From Nocardia sp. BMG51109 (GTDB lineage Bacteria > Actinomycetota > Actinomycetes > Mycobacteriales > Mycobacteriaceae), in NCBI RefSeq assembly GCF_000526215.1, contig NZ_JAFQ01000004.1, positions 806,001 to 870,000 on the forward strand: a DNA stretch of 64,000 nt. Reading direction: 5' to 3'. Each line of letters opens with the position of its first letter. The first letter of the stretch is position 1. Both the position numbers and the translations under genes were made by a program. The notes beneath the pieces were generated by a model. The model did no database searches and was not told where the DNA came from. It saw nothing but the letters and a program-made list of their open reading frames with translations. This document shows, in pieces, positions 61,076 to 64,000 of this stretch.

Positions 61076-61300
61076 GTGGAGCCAGACAGCGAGCTAGAGG
61101 ACTTACGGTCCGTGCTCTCATGCGTTGTCGAGAAGCTCGGCGCCGAGAGCCTCACCGAGCCCGACCGGGTCGAGTTGGTGGCGCGCGCCGAGGTGGTTCA
61201 AGACCAGATCGAAGCGATCCAGGACGTCATCGACGACGAGGAGCGCCTACGCATGCGGGCTACGCCCGTCCCGGAGCCTTCGGGCGATCGGCTGTTCTGA
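61076..61300 (+). CDS. Small hypothetical acidic protein
   Basis: A 74-residue protein with a GTG start preceded by GGTGAGG. It is acidic and helical: DSELEDLRSVLSCVVEKLGA, ESLTEPDRVELVARAEVVQD, QIEAIQDVIDDEERLRMRAT. The C-terminal half has coiled-coil character. No family was recognised. It is divergent from the truncated HTH copy B and precedes the convergent methyltransferase. It may be a coiled-coil remnant of a recombinase, but this is speculative. Confidence 0.55.
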   Translation: MEPDSELEDLRSVLSCVVEKLGAESLTEPDRVELVARAEVVQDQIEAIQDVIDDEERLRMRATPVPEPSGDRLF

Positions 61301-61344
61301 GGCGGCGCTGAACCGCGCACGTCGCGGCAATAGCGGACGTTTCT

Positions 61345-62160
61345 CTACAGGTCGGAAATGTTGTCTCGGTGGGCCCATGCACGGACTGTGGGTGGGGCGT
61401 AGAGCCATCGCTGTTCATCTTCCAGCTCGGCCTGCGCAGCGGCAATCACCTCGGGTCGGACACCAAGAGCGACCAAGGTGTCGTGGGCTTGCATCCAGGT
61501 CAGACTCCACATGCGCGCCATCGGTGAGCCTCCGCGAAACATCGGGATGTCCGCCTCGGCGTGAACATTGACGAGCCCGAGTGCCTCCAACTGGGCGGGC
61601 AGCTCCCGGGCCCACGATTGACTGGCGCCCGCGATCTCGGTCGAGCGCGCGAAGACGCGCCAGACTTCGCCGAATGCACCTGGCATTTCATCGAGTACGC
61701 CGAGCCCATCGCCTTCTTCGAGCATGAGAACGCCGCAGGGTGCCAGCGCCCGGGTCAATCGCTGCAGAACGATGTCCCGATCGGCGATATGCAGCAGGAC
61801 GAATCGTGTATGGACGAAATCGAATGCGCGCTCGGGGATGTCGTCGGCGACAAGGTCGAGCTGGGCGACTTCGCCTCCGAGTCCAGGTAGGTCGGTGAGG
61901 TGGCGAGGGTCGGCATCGACCGCGAGCACTCGACCGCCGGGCAGCGCAGCACTACACAGCCATCGTGCGAAGGATCCGCCGCCTGCGCCGGCCTCCAGGC
62001 ACCGCCATCCCGCACACACACCCAGCCGTTGCGCGAGCGCGATACTTCCTGAGTCGTAGGCCGCGCCGAGCAGGGCAAGACGTTCGGCAGCGAGATCCCA
62101 TACGTTCGGGAGCGTGTAGTACGGGTCACCCGGCGAGGAAATTGGCGAAGACCAGATCAT
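61345..62160 (-). CDS. Class I SAM-dependent methyltransferase
   Basis: A 271-residue methyltransferase. It has LAAERLALLGAAYDSGSIAL, motif I CLEAGAGGGSFARWLC, VLAVDADPRHLTDL, DIPERAFDFVHTRFVLLHIA and LTRALAPCGVLMLEE. The fold is typical of Methyltransferase_23/25 enzymes that act on small molecules. A DUF-like C-terminal cap follows (WAREL, ARMWSLTWMQAHDTL). The substrate is unknown. It sits between truncated HTH copy B and HTH copy C, whose flanks are direct repeats. Confidence 0.9.
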   Translation of the reverse strand: MIWSSPISSPGDPYYTLPNVWDLAAERLALLGAAYDSGSIALAQRLGVCAGWRCLEAGAGGGSFARWLCSAALPGGRVLAVDADPRHLTDLPGLGGEVAQLDLVADDIPERAFDFVHTRFVLLHIADRDIVLQRLTRALAPCGVLMLEEGDGLGVLDEMPGAFGEVWRVFARSTEIAGASQSWARELPAQLEALGLVNVHAEADIPMFRGGSPMARMWSLTWMQAHDTLVALGVRPEVIAAAQAELEDEQRWLYAPPTVRAWAHRDNISDL

Positions 62161-62283
62161 GCCCAGACGCTAAGCCCGGCGACATGAGCCGAAGGTTGGT
62201 TCACCGGACTTCCCCAGGCCAAGTGATCGAATCCACACTGTCAGACCAACTTCGAACTTCGGCCGCGGCACCGCCGCACATGC

Positions 62284-62303
62284 ACGGCAATACAGTGCGT
62301 TTC
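62284..62303. repeat. Recurrent island motif, copy 4
   Basis: ACGGCAATACAGTGCGTTTC, about 125 bp upstream of the methyltransferase start. It is followed by GCCGGGTGCCGTGACC, which also occurs near 60,583 beside HTH copy B. A degenerate relative (GCGGCAATAGCGGACGT) lies at about 61,324, at the other end of the methyltransferase. Confidence 0.6.
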
Positions 62304-62408
62304 GTCGCCGGGTGCCGTGACCAGACGAAGTCGCCAGACCACTATGAACCGTTTTCGTGTCCACACTGTCCGTGCCACCCGGCACACGAACCTGCGACCA
62401 GCAGCCCG

Positions 62409-62849
62409 CTAAGTCCGCGGACGTCCTCGAGTATCCCTCGTAGGTATCCCGCGCTCGCGGAACTTGTTCAACACGGTCATCGCGTCGACACCGAGGTGTC
62501 TGCCGACCCGGGCAAGGGACCAGCCCAAACCGTATAGGTGGGCAGCGTCATCGACCTGCTCAGCAGACAAGCCACGACGACGCATCGGCACATCGTGACG
62601 ATGGAGAATCTCGCTGACCGTTCGCCGCTCTACGCCGAACCGGGCACCCAGCTGGTACACCGTCTCTCCACGCTGATATCCGGCGATGAGTTCCTGAACC
62701 TGATCGGCGCCGAGTTGGCGTGCCCGGCCGAGCCGGGGTCCCTCAGCGGGCGGCGGAACGGGGACACCGGGGCCGGGAAGCTTCCGACGCAACCGTTCCA
62801 GCGCTTCTACCTGCATTTTCGTGTTCGAGTAAGCTCCCCCAACGTCCAC
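62409..62849 (-). CDS. Double helix-turn-helix protein of recombinase type, copy C
   Basis: A 146-residue protein, the most complete of three copies. A short coiled-coil-like head ([17 protein letters not shown]) leads to HTH 1, [20 protein letters not shown] then [22 protein letters not shown] 2 is [20 protein letters not shown] then [18 protein letters not shown]. Both match the Hin/resolvase HTH style. The start may be the GTG at 62,849 or the ATG 11 codons on. It directly follows a truncated large serine recombinase on the same strand, so it may be a separate accessory protein or the detached C-terminus of that recombinase. Confidence 0.75.
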   Translation of the reverse strand: MDVGGAYSNTKMQVEALERLRRKLPGPGVPVPPPAEGPRLGRARQLGADQVQELIAGYQRGETVYQLGARFGVERRTVSEILHRHDVPMRRRGLSAEQVDDAAHLYGLGWSLARVGRHLGVDAMTVLNKFRERGIPTRDTRGRPRT

Positions 62850-62869
62850 TTTGGAGGGCTTACTAGAAC
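62823..62869. promoter_or_regulatory. Long inverted repeat at the start of HTH copy C
   Basis: GTTCGAGTAAGCTCCC and a near-reverse copy ending GGGCTTACTAGAAC form a 47-bp inverted repeat with about a 15-bp loop, spanning the possible start codons of copy C. It could be an operator for the HTH protein, a translation-controlling hairpin or a recombination site. Only the repeat itself is observed. Confidence 0.55.
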
Positions 62870-62881
62870 ACGGCGCTAGGG

Positions 62882-63628
62882 CTATGCCGTGTAGCAGGAT
62901 GTCAACGCCATCGCTTCCGTGTGAAGGGGTGGCGTTGGTGGTTTGCGCGGGCCGGGGTGCCGCAGCTGCGGGGGCGGGGTCAATGTGGTCGGCCTGCCAC
63001 GCGTGCTGGATGGCGTGGAGACGGTGTTCTGTTCCCCGATCACGCTGGCGGCGATGTGCGCGCGGACTTCGGCGATGAACTGTGGGCTGAAGCGGACGGT
63101 GGCGTAGTGGGCTTCGACGGCGTCTTCGACGAGGGCAACGTTGATGTGCGGTGCCTGGCAGGTGCCGTTGTGTTTGTTGCGGCAGAAGAAGTAGGTGTAC
63201 TCAGCGCCTCGGGAGTTGACGGTGTGCTGGACGATCATGCGCTGGGTGGTACCAGCTCGTTTGCAACGCTGGCAGAACAGGGAGCCCTTCAGGTAGTGAT
63301 GGCGCACCCGCCGACGCTCCCGGGCTGTGGCGCGTGAGTTGAGGACGTCTTGGACCTGTTCGAATAGGTCTTCGTCGATAAGGGGTTCGTGGCGGCCCCG
63401 GATCTCGTCCCCGTCGTAGTGCACGTAGCCGAGGTAGTAGCGATCCCGCAGCATTTGCGACAGCTTGTTGATGGACACCTGTTCGGCGGGGTGTTCTGCC
63501 TGCGCGGCACCTCCGCTGCCGGTGCAAGGGCTACGGTTGATCACATGGCATGAGCGGCTCCCCTCGACGCTCAGGCCCCCTTCCGGTGCGACGCCAGCAG
63601 CAGATGCATCGTCCACTGGGTCACCCAC
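62882..63628 (-). pseudogene. Truncated large serine recombinase
   Basis: The middle of a large serine integrase is recognisable from about 63,486 downward: the Recombinase domain NKLSQMLRDRYYLGYVHYDG and HEPLIDEDLFEQVQDVLNSR, then the zinc-ribbon with [35 protein letters not shown] and [20 protein letters not shown]. The N-terminal catalytic resolvase domain with its Ser is absent. After [11 protein letters not shown] the sequence stops resembling the family and becomes Pro/Thr-rich, so the coiled-coil end is also lost or frameshifted. It is taken as an inactive remnant. Confidence 0.82.
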
Positions 63629-63840
63629 TCCGCAGGGTTGTCGGGATCAAGCCCAGCAGACAGCAGCGCCTCGCGGTCGATGGATTCCGTGTCCCTATTC
63701 GACGCAGCTTCCCTGGGGATCCCGGAGATTTGATGCCCGGATCTGAGAACATTGTTGCAGCTCAGCAGCTTTCGTGAAGACGCTAGCAGCTCACCACATG
63801 TGTGGTGGAAGAACCGGCGTCGGTCGCGGCGATGGTGCAT
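63571..63840 (-). CDS. Possible short protein or gene fragment
   Basis: An 89-codon frame whose second half is protein-like: SIDREALLSAGLDPDNPAEW then VTQWTMHLLLASHRKGA. The pattern DREALLxAGLDPDxP recalls small proteins often encoded near actinobacterial mobile elements, but this is a weak impression. The first half is basic and without a good ribosome site. It overlaps the recombinase remnant. It may be a true short gene with a start further in, or a fragment. Confidence 0.3.
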   Translation of the reverse strand: MHHRRDRRRFFHHTCGELLASSRKLLSCNNVLRSGHQISGIPREAASNRDTESIDREALLSAGLDPDNPAEWVTQWTMHLLLASHRKGA

Positions 63841-64000
63841 CGTTGCCGGATGCCGACAGCGTCCTTGATGGCCCGGACTCCGGCAGGTGTCATGCCTGTC
63901 GCTGGCGTACGTCTGCTTCGCCTGGAACGGTATGTGGTGTACTCACCCACTTGCCGCGGCTATCGCGAACGTGTGAGGCGGTCAGGCCGGACGATTTCAT
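63841..64000. other. Right edge of window, nothing recognised
   Basis: No gene, repeat or RNA was recognised. A minus-strand frame begins at the last base (MKSSGLTASHVRDSRGKW) but meets a stop after about 36 codons. Confidence 0.3.

Noticed and set aside
54013..64000. Attachment-site duplication of the tRNA-Ala 3' end
   Set aside because: No second copy of the tRNA 3' end was found inside the window; only the boundary change is claimed.

Overview
The window is high-GC, densely coded actinobacterial DNA. Its core gene order matches the mycobacterial block that runs from arcA (Rv1001) to mazG (Rv1021) in M. tuberculosis: arcA, pmt, rsmI, metG, tatD, rpfB, ksgA, ispE, pth, rplY, prs, glmU, a TetR gene, mfd, mazG. 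Several of these are rearranged or have extra genes between them. With ergothioneine genes, RpfB, LpqN-type and Pmt proteins present, the source is a member of the Mycobacteriales, most likely Nocardia or a close relative. The genus is an inference; no rRNA gene is present.

Layout. 1-9,911: mazG/mfd, two TetR regulators, tRNA-Gln(TTG), glmU-prs and two conserved small genes. 10,070-16,220: an ergothioneine locus, egtA-B-C-D on the minus strand with egtE divergent; egtC is broken by a frameshift as sequenced. 16,235-23,315: pth, rplY, prfC, an NTF2-like gene, and a DUF445 membrane protein flanked by two DUF4393 (Abi-alpha-like) paralogues. 23,600-36,773: the abcF-ispE-ksgA-rpfB-tatD-metG block, interrupted by a plus-strand copper module (copZ, a His-rich envelope protein, copA) behind a CsoR-type palindrome and by an SDR gene behind a KstR-like palindrome. 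37,045-53,790: rsmI/pmt, arcA, soxR with a SoxR box, a GT4 glycosyltransferase, a GAF-GGDEF-EAL protein, two coupled GyrI-like proteins, a family 5 uracil-DNA glycosylase, an MFS transporter fused to a repeat domain, and an N-acyl-D-amino-acid deacylase.

At 53,948-54,023 lies tRNA-Ala(CGC). Everything beyond it looks accessory: three copies of a small protein with two recombinase-type helix-turn-helix motifs, a truncated large serine recombinase, one complete and one truncated ISL3-family element, and isolated single genes (a dihydrofolate-reductase-like protein, two methyltransferases, a GNAT acetyltransferase, a small secreted protein). A motif of about 20 bp recurs at the borders of several of these genes, in one orientation. 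This is the part of the window most likely to hold something undescribed.

Non-coding structure is prominent. There are 17 perfect copies of GGCAGC upstream of an SDR gene, a 19-bp tandem array abutting the ispE stop codon, a long palindrome plus a tandem array after the second DUF4393 gene, and operator-like palindromes in front of the copper, SDR, soxR and MFS genes. Protein assignments rest on reading motifs and family resemblance by eye; no database search was possible.
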